The translations under genes were made by a program, and so were the position numbers. Source: Strix aluco (lineage: Eukaryota > Chordata > Aves > Strigiformes > Strigidae). From it: a stretch of DNA of 64,000 nt. Positions 1 through 13,500 of this stretch are shown piece after piece; the first letter of the stretch is position 1; every line of letters begins with the position of its first letter. A model generated the notes under the pieces. The model did no database searches. It was not told the DNA's origin and saw nothing but the letters and a program-made list of their open reading frames with translations. The DNA lies in assembly GCF_031877795.1 (NCBI RefSeq), contig NC_133938.1:10758920-10822919 (forward strand), in the 5' to 3' direction.

Positions 1-204
1 TGTTCCTGGTGGACATGTTGAAGGGTCACGTTTTTGCTGCCACATCCCTCAGGATGCATGGCAGTCCCTGCTCTCTGTTCGTTGGCTCCAACCTGCCTTT
101 TAGTGTTACACTGGGACAGTCTTAAATTTGGATCATCTTGGGATGTCCCCTGCTTATCAAACTGTCTGACTCTGCCCTGATCTCTGTGTCTTCTCCTTCC
201 ACAG

Positions 205-1571
<1,367 letters not shown>

Positions 1572-3005
1572 GACTGGCAGCTGGGAAGCGAAGGGGACCG
1601 GGGAAAGACAGAGACCCCCACGGTGCAGAGACAGAGTTGACAGCAGCTCTCAGAGGCTGGTGCCTGGACACGGACTCCCATTTCAGGCTGCAAAATGAGA
1701 TCTTGGGCTCCCTCCAGCCCCTCATTGTGCTCTCCCTCTCCTCACAAGGGACAGGGTCCTTCCCTGTAGATACGCCACTCCCCATCCCAGGAACTTTTTT
1801 TTTCTTTTGTTTTAACACAGACTCTTTACTAACACTGCTCCTTTTGTCCCCTGGCTGGGCAAGGCTGGAGGAAGGAGATGCTCAACCGGGGGCTAGAGGA
1901 GGCCTTGAGAAACACCTCTGCTTCCCTTTTTGGACCCTATGTCCTGAGAAGGCAGCATGTTCATGGGCAAGTGCTGCAGCCTACCAGCTGGGTGTTATTT
2001 ATTAACTCTTGCCTGGCTGGCTCTGTGCCCAGTGGTGAATGCAGTGGTGAAGAAAGGATCTTCCAGCATCTCTTCTATCTCCTGCACTATGGATGCACCT
2101 TGAAGACTGTACGCTGGGTCGGACATCTCCCCGCACACCGGCTTCACTTCTTGGGCTGCAGCGACCGGTGCAGCCCAGCTCACAGGCAAAAGGGAATGCT
2201 GAAGAGGAGCTGAACCTGCTGCAGACACGTAGGGGACACCACGTACCCAGCACGAGGGTGGTCAGGTGCCCCTTTGCTTTCCCTGCAGTTCTGGGAGCTG
2301 GAGATGACTATAGATGGAAGTGGAGCAGGCTGTGTGCTATGGCTCAGACCATCCTCACCCACCTTCTCTGTGGGGAGCAGCCCTGCCCCCCGAGTCATGG
2401 GAGAGGGGGTGAAAGTGCCTTGCAGAGTGAGATGGGAGCAGCCAGCGGGCATCCCTCTGGCCACAGGGGTGGGATGGACTGGGGTCCTCTGGAGCGAGAG
2501 GTGCTGTGCTCTGGTGCGGGCCTTGGCTGTGGTACCGTACCCTGTCTCTCCCTCTTCCCTGGCCAGGTACCCCCAGCTTTTGCTGAAGGCAGAGGGGGTT
2601 TCTTCTCCTGAATCCCCACCCTTACCATGGTACGTTGCTAGCAGGGAAGCTGTGAGGTGAGCCAGGATGGACAGCCTGGCTCTCCTGCTGTGGTAGACCC
2701 CTCGTGCAGAGGGAGGGGGAGGGGATCCCTGGCCCCTCTCCTGTGCCTTAGGAAGGACCCCAGGGCCCCCTCCCACCCCAGCTACTCGGTACTAATGTGT
2801 CGTCCCCCCATACGCGGGGTAGTCCTGGTCCCCTTGCTCAGTACCACCTCCCTGTCTCATCCATGCACCCAGAGATTCAGATCCTCCAGCCTTGGGCAGG
2901 GATGCTGCACTCTGGCTTGCCCTTGGGAGGAGGATTTGCTTCTCAGCCCTTTCCCTGTGGTCACAGGGACCCTTCCCCTTCATTTTTTTCACTGTCTACA
3001 CTAAC

Positions 3006-3018
3006 TTATTTATTTATT
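3006..3018 (+). promoter_or_regulatory. POMGNT1: AU-rich element in POMGNT1 3' UTR
   Basis: TTATTTATTTATT contains overlapping ATTTA pentamers in the sense strand of the transcript. Such elements recruit AU-binding proteins that alter mRNA stability. Function here is inferred. Confidence 0.5.
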
Positions 3019-3955
3019 GCTTGTGGGAAGGGGAGGATAGCAGGAAAGCAGCATGGAGAGCTGGCAGCCCCCAAGCTGCGCAGGAGCAGTCGTGGGAGGT
3101 TTGTCTCTTGACCCCCTGGCTCCATCCTCTGTTACCCTCCTTTCTCCCTTGCCCAGCATAGGAATGAATAGTTGTGAACCCAGGAAATCTGCTCCTCCTT
3201 GGCCAAACTGAGCCTCCTGTGACACAGCACAGCTCTAGTGTGACTGCAGGGACTCTGACCCTCATGGTCCCCTGCATGCGTGCCCCAGCAGCAGGGATGG
3301 GACAGAAGCAGGGAACAAGAGGGTGCAGGCTGGCACTCCTGAGACTGTGGTACTGGGCTTGGGTTCAACCCTGCCCACCTCTGCCACCTGCAGCACTGCC
3401 CTTCACTGGGACTCAGCTCAGGCAGCCTGTGGGCAGGAGGCCTCTGCGCTGACCCTCAGGGTAAAGCAGGTCCTTTCAGCTTGATGGGAAAGGGACTTGG
3501 CTTCTTCCTGGGGAATGCAGCTCACTCCCCATACCCTGCTTTGGAAAAACTTCCATGGCTCTCTGCCATGATGCCCTTTCCCTGGCATCTCTGTTCCCAA
3601 GGCCCTGTTTCCCTTCTCCCTGAAACTAAATGCACCCCCTTTCCCTTCTCTGGCAGGGCTCAGGCTCAGCTTCCTCCTGGGGCTGGGGAATGGCTAAACA
3701 CGAGTTCCCCTCTCCTCTCCTGCCCACCCTGAAGCGACCAGGGGGCCGTGGCTCCCTGTTCTCAGCAACAGCAGGACTGGACTTGATCAGTGGGCTTCAA
3801 GCTCCACTCTCTGCACACCACAATGGGCCTGGTGGGTGCTGTTCTCCGTCCCTCCCCGTTCCTCCAGCAAGGCTCCAGTGTGGTGGCCGTGGTAGGGCTG
3901 GGTGCGTGGGCATCCCCAGGGCTTGCTGCTTTCTGAATCGGATTATTTTTTCAAG

Positions 3956-3961
3956 AATAAA
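3956..3961 (+). terminator. POMGNT1: POMGNT1 poly(A) signal AATAAA
   Basis: A canonical hexamer is followed about 30 bases later by a GT-rich stretch (gcctcgtgtgtttc). This is the usual layout of a vertebrate cleavage and polyadenylation site. Confidence 0.75.
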
Positions 3962-3989
3962 CATTGCAAAGCTGTTGAGCCTCGTGTGT

Positions 3990-6900
3990 TTCATAGCTGG
4001 CCTCGTGCATGGCCCAGGACTGGGGTCCCAGGCTCTGGCCACCTGCCTGAAAAGAACAGACCCCTGTCCTCTGGTGTCTTGCTCTGCCCCTGTGCACCGC
4101 AGGGCTAGCTGTGGGCTAATGGTGACCCTGTGCCCTGTGGCTCCTGTGCCAGCAGAGGTCCTCCAAGCTGTGCTGTGCCGTGCGGTGCCAGAGCAGCTGG
4201 CGCAGGTTTGCGAGCCGTTTCCTCAAGCTTTATCACTTTTATCTTCAGTTCAGCAACCGACAGAAACTCTGAGCTGCTGCCCAGGGCCTCTCACTTGGTG
4301 TAACCAGCACCTCCAGTTGCCACCCCCCGAGAAATACAGACTCGTGGCCCTCGGCTCCTGGCTTGATGTCCCCTTGGGGGCTGCTTGTCCTGGGCTGGGG
4401 GCAGCAAGCAGCCAGCCCTGGTGCCAGCCTGAGCCCCATAGTGCTGGGCTGCATTTCAGGTGGATTTGGGTTTCTTTCCTTTGAGGGAAATGAGGTCTTG
4501 GAAGAAAGAGCCCCTGGCCAAGGTCACAGCTGAAAGAAGGCAGCCTGTAGCTGGAGGGGACCAGACCCCTTCCATTAACCAGCCGTGGCTGCAGCTGAGA
4601 CCTGACACTTCAGGTCATGTCATTGCTCCTGAGCTGTTCAGCCCCTGCCTGGCTGTGGCTGGGGGTGGCAAAGCAAAAGCAGGGGCTGCAGGAGGGACCT
4701 CCAGCAAAACCACCTCTGCAGCCCAGCAGCCTTCGCTCCTCCCCGCAGGGGTGGGTGCAGGCAGGGGTGAAGCGAAGTGAAACGAGGAGCAGGCTTGGTC
4801 CTGCTGTGAGAAAAAATAGTCGCAGAGCCTCTGCGTCAGCCCTGTGGGGGTGCCTTTTGCAGGAAGCCCAAGAGACCACCCCAGATTTCGGCCCCCATCA
4901 GGCAGGGAGCTGTGGGAAGGCTGGGGGTACACCCATTTCTGGGGCAGAGACCACAGGGCCCAAACAAAACCACAATGGGAGAGTGTCAGCCACCAGCACG
5001 GACCAGCTGCAACCTGATCCCTGCAGCCAGGCTGGGCTTCTTCCTAGGTAGCTGCCACCCCCTCCTCTGGACCAGGCACAGCTTTCAGGGGGGCACCCCC
5101 TTGGCAGAGGCTTTTTGCCCAGCCCCAGGGACTTTGCTTGGTGGTGCTGCAGCAAGTTCTCGCCTCCTGGCAGCCTCCCCATCCACCTCCCGCCGAGGCC
5201 GAGCCCTGCAGCGCTGAGCCCCTGCCAGGGCGCCATGGGCAAGGGGAGGATCTGGCCACTGGGACTGATACCCATGGGCAGAGCCCTGCAGGGTGATGTG
5301 GGCTCAGGTTTGAGACCCACTGCATCGTGCCCGCCTCGAGGAGCCAGTATTTGCAAATTGCTGCGCTTATAGGAGCATCCCCTCCTGAAACGGAGGGATG
5401 ATGCTAAAAGTAGGTTAACCCCCTCGAAAGGGAGTGCCTGTGCCAGGCTGATGGAGGGCTTCAGCTTGTCACCCCTGGGTGATGGTGATGCCAAGGTTCA
5501 CTGCCTGAAGGGGCTCAGTCCCAGGTTCCTTATTAGAGGAGCTGGGTCACTCCCCTTCCTGCCCTTTCTCAGGGTCCCACTCACCTCCTGGCTCAGCCCG
5601 CAGGTGCTGGAGCATCCCGGGGTGTCTGGGAGCTGGCAGGCACCTAGGCCATCACCTGCCCTCCCTGGAAACCCCACTGGCTCCCACGGCTTGGCCCCAC
5701 GCAGGAACCATCCTTGGAACATGTTGCCCAAGTTGCCGGTTCCCAGGTCTTGCACAGCCCCCCGCAGCCCCCCCGCAGCCCGGCCTCCCCGGCTTTGTGC
5801 AGCCGTACAAAGGCGAACCTGTCCGGGCTGCTCCATGTCCCAGGAGCTGGCTGATAATTAAACAAAAGCAAAATAGCCTTGGCATGAAACTTGACCTTTC
5901 CAGAGCTTGGAGGGGGGAAGGGGAATTTTGCATCATTTCTAGTGGTGGTTATTTTTATGCATTATGCTTTTTTTCTGGGGATCTCTCTGCTGGGGGAGCA
6001 GGGAATCCCTGTGCTCCGACGATGGGCTGGGATGTGGGAGGCAAGGTCCAAGCTGACCCTTCCCATAGCACATCGATCCCTCTGTGCTCCACAAATGGAG
6101 GGACGCACCCTCCAGCCAGCTTCCTTCAGGATAACAGAGACGGTCCTCTCGGATGGAGGAATCTCAGCGCTGGAGGGATGCCAGTGCCTAGGGTGTGTGC
6201 TGGCCCTGTCCCCATCCCTGTGTGAGAGGGAGGCAATGATGCTGCGCCCAAGCCACCTTCATCCCAGCTCAGGGAGCTGATCCCAAATTTTCGGCACTCC
6301 CTGCTTTATAAAGAGCCCTGCAACACCGAGGTGCCTGAACTGTTCCCAGGAAAGGACTCTGCTTGGCTTCTCCCCTTGGCCCCCCCTGTGGGAGGTCCCT
6401 CCCCTGTCCACAGCCCGTCCCCATCCCCATCCCCTGCTGCGCCTCCCGGCATGGGGCTGCCACCTCCTGTGCCCACACCCAACAAAGCCTGGCAACGAAT
6501 TAATCTTCAACTGACTACCTGGGATCATTGCCATGATGGTTATTACGCTGTGTCCTGCCTGGTGCAGCGTTAATGATTAACACCCCAGGTTCCATGTCAG
6601 CTCCTGTGTGCTGCCTTTTTGAATTGCCCTTCTGTCGCCTCCTCTGATATCCCGACAAATAACCGGGGCATGGAGCTGCCCAGAAAACACCCTTGGGGCT
6701 GGGTGGGCACCTAGGATGGTTTATCTCTGGAGCAGGGAGGAGGAGGAGGAGGAGGAGGGGAACCAGGAAGGAAAACTGTGCAGAGGAACGGGTGCATTGC
6801 CTCACTTCTTCCCCTGGGTCAGCCTGTGCCCTTCGAGGATGTCCTCTCCTCCCAGATCTGCGAACGTCCTGGCCAGGCTGTTATGGCAGACGGGGGGCGG

Positions 6901-9710
6901 GGGAATCCCCCGAGGGTGCTCCTTGGGCAGCTGATGCCAGATGAGTTTGCTTTTGCTTCCCATTCGCTCCCTTTATCAGTACAAACCCAAAGAGCTGAGA
7001 TTCGTCCTCCCTCTCATGACAACCCTGTCCCCCATCAAAGCTAATTCCCAGGAGGCAGCTGTTTCCCAAAGCGCTGAGCGCTGCCTGCTCCCTGCCAGCA
7101 CACACCCCTCTGCCACGCAGGGTTTTGCCCGGTGTGCCCCGGGGCAGGCGATCCGGGTGGCAAACGCACCCTGCAATTCACCTGGCACTTTGGCCCATGT
7201 GCAGGACCCATCACAGAAGGGCAGTGGGTGTGCAGGCACCCCATGGGGCTGCTGGTGGGGTGAAAGGCAGCTCTTCAGAATCTGCCTTCCCCATATGGCC
7301 AGGAGCTCCAGCCCCTCGTTTTCCCCACCCTGTACCCACGAGGATGCTGCCCAGAAAAAGGCTGCCAGGAGGGGCCGGATCCATCCCACCCAGCCCAGCC
7401 TCCACCATACACACCAGCCCTTTCCTTACTGCTTCCGAGGGCGAGGGCGCAGCTCATCACCTCCCCAGTCGGGAGAGGGGCAGACCCAACTCAGGAGAAA
7501 AACAAAGTCTGCCCCCAGGCCCAGCCCTTGGCTCCCACTGGCTCTGCCCATCCCAGAGGGTTTCAGCCTGTGCTGGTGCCGCCTGGCCAGGCTGGTCGGC
7601 ACCCACACAGGGGTTATTGCCCACGGGGGTGGCACAACCCATGGCCAGGGAGCACTGAAGGGTGCATGGTCAGAGACAGCAATGACCCAGGCTCAGGCAG
7701 GCGGCAGGGTGCTGCCCACTGCCTGTAGTCCCTGCTAGGGAGACTTTACCCTCTTGTTTTTCCCCCATTCTGTGTCATGGGTGAAAAAGAGGAACCCCCA
7801 CCCCAGCACACACACCCTGTCATGTCAGCTGCTCGGATATCTCAAGTCCAAGGACACCTTCCCAGGGGGCAATAAGGAAGTTTCTGTTTGCTACCATGTG
7901 ACCCCAGGGACTTTTTGGCCTGGAATGGCACAACTATCAGTTTTTTGGGGTGCTGCCAGTCTGGGGGAATCAGGCAAGTCTAAGGGTTACAAGGTGCAGA
8001 GATGACTGGTGACACCTGCATGGGTTGGTGGGGACGGTGGTGGGCTGGGGTGTGTCCCGGGGCTGGTGGGGGACCAGCCAGGATGGGGTCTCCTCTGTGG
8101 AGCCCAAAAGCTCCAGCAATGCCTGGCAGTGAGAAGCGAAGGGCAGGGGCACAGTGGGAGCACAGGGGCAGCTGCACCAGCCGGGTTTACCCACCACTGC
8201 CCTGCTGATGCCCTTCAGCTGCCAGGGGAGCTGAGAGCCGGAAAGGGTGACAGGGAGGAATCGTATCCGGGAGGAGAAACTGGTCCTTCGAGTTTTCCCA
8301 GCAGGTGGAGGGGAGGAACTAAGCTGGTGGTTGCAGGGTTATTGCCAAAATTCAGCACCACAGAAACTGCCTGTCCTGTCCTGGAGAAACCCCATAGCCA
8401 GGAAGAGGTATGAAGCCGGGAGCCTCCAGCCAGCCAGGCATCACCCCCGAGCCTGCTTGGCCCCACAGGGGTGATGGCAAGAGGGTGTTTGCCAGGAGCT
8501 GGCTTTGCAAGGCAGCCCCAAAAAGAGGACACAGAGGGGGACATGGCCAGACCAGGTGTGCCCAATGGTGCCCAGCTCTGAGCCAACCAGCTCCTGGGCA
8601 CCACGACACCTCTGGGAAGGGCTCTGGGCAGTGCTGGGCTCCAGGCAGCTCCTGCGTACTCAGAGTGGGAAAAGCAGAATAAAAGCCCTGACGTCACCCA
8701 TGAGGTCACTAGTTTATGGTGAAACCGGGACCTTCACCCGTCCAGCGAGGAGGAGGAAGAGGAGGCCATTTCCTGGCAGGTTTTCCCCCACACCTTGCCG
8801 TGGGGCAGGGTCAGAACCCACGTCCCCAGGGCTGACTCACCCAGGGTGGGGAGCGGGTCCCCGCACCCGTCCTGCTGCCACCCAGCTGTTCCTGCTGACG
8901 TGCTGGATGGTGCTGGGGAGACGCCAGACCCCAAGGGCCCACAGTGGTGCCCCAGTGCAGCCCCGTACCCAGTGCAGGAGCTGATAAGGGTGTGCCACAG
9001 CAGGCACGGAGCAAGGTGGTGCACGGGGAGGCTGTTTGCATGCTGGCCTCCTGCCTCGCTGCTAATCACCCTGTCCTTCACCACCATTAACCCACAGCCC
9101 TTGTGCTCTGCCCCACAAAAGGGGAGGTAGGGAGCCTCATGTCAAAAATGGGGTGAAGCTGCCCTTGACAACACCCACCCCCCAAACCACCCACCTTGGC
9201 CTCACCTTTGAAATGGGGAAACTGAGGCACGGCAAGGGGATGCTCAAGGTGGGGTGGTGCCAAAGGCAGGGGGGGAGCGATGCTGGGGAAAGGGAGTGGC
9301 TGGAAACACCCCCCCCAGTCCACCCATATCCCCCACCATCCCTATACATAGAGGGACTGGGGGTACACCATATGAGCAGTGTGGGACAAAGCTGAGGGAT
9401 GGAGATACTCAGAGATGGGGCTGGCAGAACCTGCTCCCCCTCACCCCCCCCCCAAGAAAGGCCAGTCCTGCCTTTCAAGCCAAGCTGTTTCTCTGTCTGT
9501 GAACCTGCGTTGCTGAGTGAGCAGCGGCTGTTGCGGAGGGCAGGACAGGTTTGCAAGGCTAATGGTAACCCCCCCCCTGCTCCCCAGCTGTTGTGCAAAC
9601 ACCGGGCTGCTTGTTTCCAAGCACCCAAGCAGGTGAGGAACCGCAGAGAGGGAGGGCAGGCAGGCTGCGGGCAGGGCTGTGCTGCCTGCATGGGGCTCAG
9701 GGCATGGAGG
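3990..9710. other. Intergenic region between POMGNT1 and TSPAN1 3' ends
   Basis: About 5.7 kb of GC-rich DNA between convergent genes. I see no exon with recognisable protein content. It holds short GGA-type purine runs (around 6736-6757 and 8746-8762), a TATA-like motif near 6305, and a palindromic CRE at 8689. The long open frames here lack family similarity. Confidence 0.6.
8689..8708. promoter_or_regulatory. CRE palindrome plus related TGAGGTCA site
   Basis: TGACGTCA at 8689-8696 is a full cAMP-response element. TGAGGTCA follows at 8701-8708, one base away from the same palindrome and 12 bases downstream start to start. Binding by CREB/ATF factors is inferred. No gene start is recognised beside it, so it could be an enhancer or chance. 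Confidence 0.4.
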
Positions 9711-9728
9711 GGGGGAAAGGCGAGGCTG

Positions 9729-9734
9729 TTTATT
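9729..9734 (-). terminator. TSPAN1: TSPAN1 poly(A) signal AATAAA (minus strand)
   Basis: TTTATT on the plus strand reads AATAAA on the minus strand, about 745 bases past the TSPAN1 stop codon. No earlier canonical signal was noticed in the UTR. Confidence 0.65.
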
Positions 9735-9747
9735 GAAGGCTGCAGAA

Positions 9748-9753
9748 AATAAA
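9748..9753 (+). terminator. Plus-strand AATAAA beside the TSPAN1 signal
   Basis: A plus-sense AATAAA followed by an AT-rich, then T-rich, stretch (to about 9794) sits 14 bases from the minus-strand signal. It could serve as a distal end for POMGNT1 readthrough transcripts, or may be incidental AT-rich sequence. Confidence 0.35.
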
Positions 9754-10478
9754 TTGTATCCAAGATTAAAAATATATTTGTTTTTTCTTTACAGCATGAA
9801 GAGGGGCTCAGCCATGAAATGACAAGGGGTAAGGGGTAGCCCTGGCCACTGCAGGGCCAGGGACCAACAGGGCTGTACTTCATGCCAGGGCAGGGCAGGG
9901 ACCAGCCAGCACCTCTTCTAGGGGCCAACACGGTGACAGGGTCAGGGCTGTCAGAAAATGGGTGTAGGGGTAGATACAGCCCCATGTGAGGGTGTAGTTA
10001 CCACCTACACCACCTTGACTGGGCACTTGCCCCAGTTCAGTGGAGGGATGCAGGGGGGCACTGGCCAGCCCCCACCTGGGGACACAGTGCAGACAGGGTG
10101 GGAGAGGTACAGTACATGGCCGAAAGGGTTTCATCAAGACATCGCTGTGCCGCTGCCAGATCAGCAGCCCTGATCAGCCCCTGTGCTGCTTTATCTCCTG
10201 CTGGCGTGGGCCAAACAGATGAAGCAGCTTTCCCCCTACACAGCCCCCTTCCAAACACCCCCCAAATCTCTATGTACAAACTCAGTGTGCCATATAAGTA
10301 CAAAAATATACACATAAACTCTACAGATCCCAGATCAGTAGATCAAAACATAGCTATAAATCACAGTGCACAGAACAGCATCAGGCCTAGGGAGCGATGG
10401 GGTCCCTCCAGGAGCATGGCACGCCACCAGCGCACCCCTGCATGGTGGGGGGGCAGATCATCCTCCTGCCTCGTGGGG

Positions 10479-10532
10479 TCATTTCTGATCCAGCTGGCAG
10501 TACAGGTACATGGAAACCGTCATGGCCGCAAT
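10479..10532 (-). CDS. TSPAN1: TSPAN1 coding exon 7 and stop
   Basis: It encodes residues 221-237 ([17 protein letters not shown]) and TGA. It completes membrane segment 4 and gives a short cytoplasmic tail. Confidence 0.95.
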   Translation of the reverse strand: MAAMTVSMYLYCQLDQK

Positions 10533-13500
10533 CTGTGGGCAGGAAGAGGCGAGTCAGCCCCCCTACGTGTCCCACCCCAACGTGGGTTTGGGCCACAGCC
10601 TGTAGCATCCACCCCCAGCGCACACAAGAAGAGCCAGGTGTACCCAGGGAAGAAGGTGCAGTAGCCACCCTGGGGCAGATGGTGGTCCATAGGGCTGCAC
10701 CACCTCCTTGTGGCCCCTTGGCCACCCAGGCTGGTCCCAGCCCCACCGCTCACCTCCAGGTACAAGGAGGAGGCAGCACAGCAGTGCTCAGGCACTCACC
10801 TCCAAGGCAGCGATGCCAGCTGCCACGCCACCCACCACTCCTGCGTTAGTCTTGATTTCTTCCAAGATCTGATCAAAACAACCCTGCAGGAGGCAACCGC
10901 ACAGGTGAGGACGAGCAAAGGGTAGTGATTCCCCAAGCACTGGGGCACAACATCCCCGAAAAGGGAGGTACAGTTCTCCAGCCTAGAGCTGCATGGCCAT
11001 GGAGAAGGTCCAAGAGCTTCAGAGGGCAACTCATCTCAGTCACTTCTCAGGCCAAAGCACAGTATTGTGGGGGGAGGAGGGGAAAAGGCAGGAAAGTCGC
11101 TCAAAAAGGCAGCATGGTGCCTGGGTTCGTGCTCAGCTCCAGGCATGCTCCCTGCTGCAGAGCTCCCTTTAGGACCAGAGCAATGGCAGCAGCTTTGCTT
11201 GTCTCCACCACGGACAAACCAAGGCCACCACAGCATCTTCCAGGACATAAAGCCCATGGGACCACCATGTCCAGAGCTGGGGCTGAAGCTACAGAACAGG
11301 TTTCCCTCCCCATGCCAGGGCACACCCCAAACCAGGCTCTGCCAGAAGGGAAGAGCCGCTGGTACGTCCATACCGGGACATTGCTTTGTGCAGCAACCGT
11401 GATGTTGCAGGGCTCCATGTTCTTACAGCAGGGCGCTGGGTAGGTTTGATGTTCCTCAAGCCAGTAGGAATTGGTGAAGTCTGTGTAGTTATTCAGGCCA
11501 CAGCAATGGACCTAAGAGGGAGAGAGATGAAGCGATGGGGAAATCATCCCGCAGGTCTCCCTCCTGGGTCAGACATGGTCTGGACCCCACTGCCCCATGG
11601 AGGGGGTGCTGCAGCTAAACCAAGCTCTAGGGGAAATGCTCAATGGCTTTCTTGGGACCAGGATTTTTCCCCACACTCCAGCATGTACAGCTCTCCCCAC
11701 AGCCATGGGACCACTGTATCCCAAGCTAGTAGGTCCCAGGCACCCGGGAAGCTGACAGGGTGGCAGCAGCTCAGCACATCCAGGATTGCAATGGTGTCCC
11801 CATTCCCATCCTGCTGGCCCACCCGGGTGTGCACCACCAAGCCTGTACTGGGAGCATCCTGACCCACAGGTGGGGGCCCCAGGGCTCAGCACACCTCTGT
11901 CATGGTGACATTCCAGATGTGTGTGAGACTCTTATCCATCCCGTACTTCTCCTTCAGGAGAGGGGTCACCACGGCTGTCAGCAGCGTCTCTGCCTGGAAG
12001 AAGAGGCAGAGAAACACCATCAGAGAAGGTCCTGGGGAGCACCACAGAGCCAAGAGCCCCCACACTTGTCTCAGTCTATAAGGGAGGAGACCAACCAGAC
12101 ACAGCATGGTCAGGAACACATCACACCATGTCCCTTTGGCCTGAGGACAGCTTGGCCCCTTCCCCACTAACCAGTGCTTTATGGCACCAAAGCCACTTAT
12201 GACCAGTGAGTCATCTGATAAGCGGCATAACTGAGGGAGCCAGGAATGACGTTTGCCCTGCGGTTGACTTCTCCCGTGCCTAATGAGGCAGTCACCTTTC
12301 TCCCCAGGTGGTTTCTCAGGTGCCTAATAAGGGGTTGAGTTTGCTCAGCATGAAGCCTTAGGAACTTCCTCTCCTATGTGGCTCCTACCATCAGAGGTGG
12401 AGAGGTGTCAAGCCTAGGCTGGTACTGGACTAAGGGGTTTGAAAGAAAGAAGTGGGCAAAACTTGTACCATAACCCTCATTTCTTTAGGGCATTGGGAAT
12501 CTCTGGTCCCACCATGCTCACCCTGGCCAGGCCACCCCAGCCTGCCCACGTAGCTGGTGCTGGTAGGGACTGGCATCCCTTCCTCCTGTAGCAGTGCCCA
12601 CCTCTCAGCTTCCCCATCCACAGGCAGCACTGCCAGCCCCAGTGTCTCCTGTTTTCCCAAGGGGTAGAGCAGGTCCCACATTAGCCCAACCCAAGACTTA
12701 GATATGCCACTCACAAGTCCTGTGTAGACCAGAGCCACCACAGCAGCAGCAATTTCGGCAATGAAGATGATCAGCACCACCGAGAAGAACTAGGATACAA
12801 CAAGGGGAGGGAGGTCAGAGCAACAGCCAGAGTCCACCAGGCCCCCAGGAACCCATCTGCTTCCCAAGGACCAGCAGGATCCTCCCTCAAGGTTCCAGCC
12901 CTGTCTCATTGCCTTCAGCTCTGCTCCAAGGGAGAAACAGCACAACCTTGGGGTCCTCCAGCCCTCCGTCTGCATGGGGCTGACCTCTCCAGACATGCCC
13001 CAAGAGAACCTCTGCTCAGCACCAGCTTCTGCTCCCTTTCACCCTTGCCCAGGGCAGACTTTGGGTCAAGCACTCTTTCCAAGGTTCACCCAGCCTTCCA
13101 CCACATGGAAACATCCAAGGAGCACATCTCCACAGAGAAATCTGTCCCTCAGATCTCCCCCACCACAGACCCAGCTCAAATGAGGCTTGATAAGGAGATG
13201 TCAGGTCCATACCATCATCAGGAGACACTTGCTCTCCTTCTGGGCGCCACAGCACCCGAGGAAGCCGATCGCCAGCAGGATGGCACCAATGACGATGAGG
13301 AAGTAGCTCACATTCACAACCTGCAGGACGCTAGAGGAGAGCGCCCCAAATATATCCAGGAATGACTTTCCATCTACTGTGACCCAGATGCCAACTCCCA
13401 GGAGGGTCCCACCACCGAGCTGGGAGGAGAAAGACAATGTCAGCTACCAGGCAGGCAGAGATCTGGGATTTGGGAAAGGTCCTAGGACAGGTATTTCTCC

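Larger units (their letters stand above)
1572..3975 (+). other. POMGNT1: POMGNT1 3' UTR
   Basis: Non-coding sequence of about 2.4 kb from the stop codon to the first convincing poly(A) signal. It contains an AU-rich element at 3006-3018 and a T-rich run near 1794-1813. No further exon is visible. The UTR could end earlier at a non-canonical signal; the chosen end rests on the AATAAA and the GT-rich sequence just after it. The open frame of 284 codons that begins inside it (3630) has no recognisable content. Confidence 0.7.
9712..10478 (-). other. TSPAN1: TSPAN1 3' UTR
   Basis: Minus-strand non-coding sequence of about 0.77 kb from the stop codon to just past the AATAAA at 9729. The part near 10260-10380 is AT-rich and the rest GC-rich. 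The 282-codon minus-strand frame that overlaps it (9137-9985) has no recognisable content. Confidence 0.65.

Noticed and set aside
3630-4484. 284-codon plus-strand open frame
   Set aside because: It begins within the POMGNT1 3' UTR and reads through its poly(A) signal. No recognisable protein content.
9137-9985. 282-codon minus-strand open frame past TSPAN1
   Set aside because: It spans the predicted TSPAN1 3' end and shows no family resemblance or splice structure.
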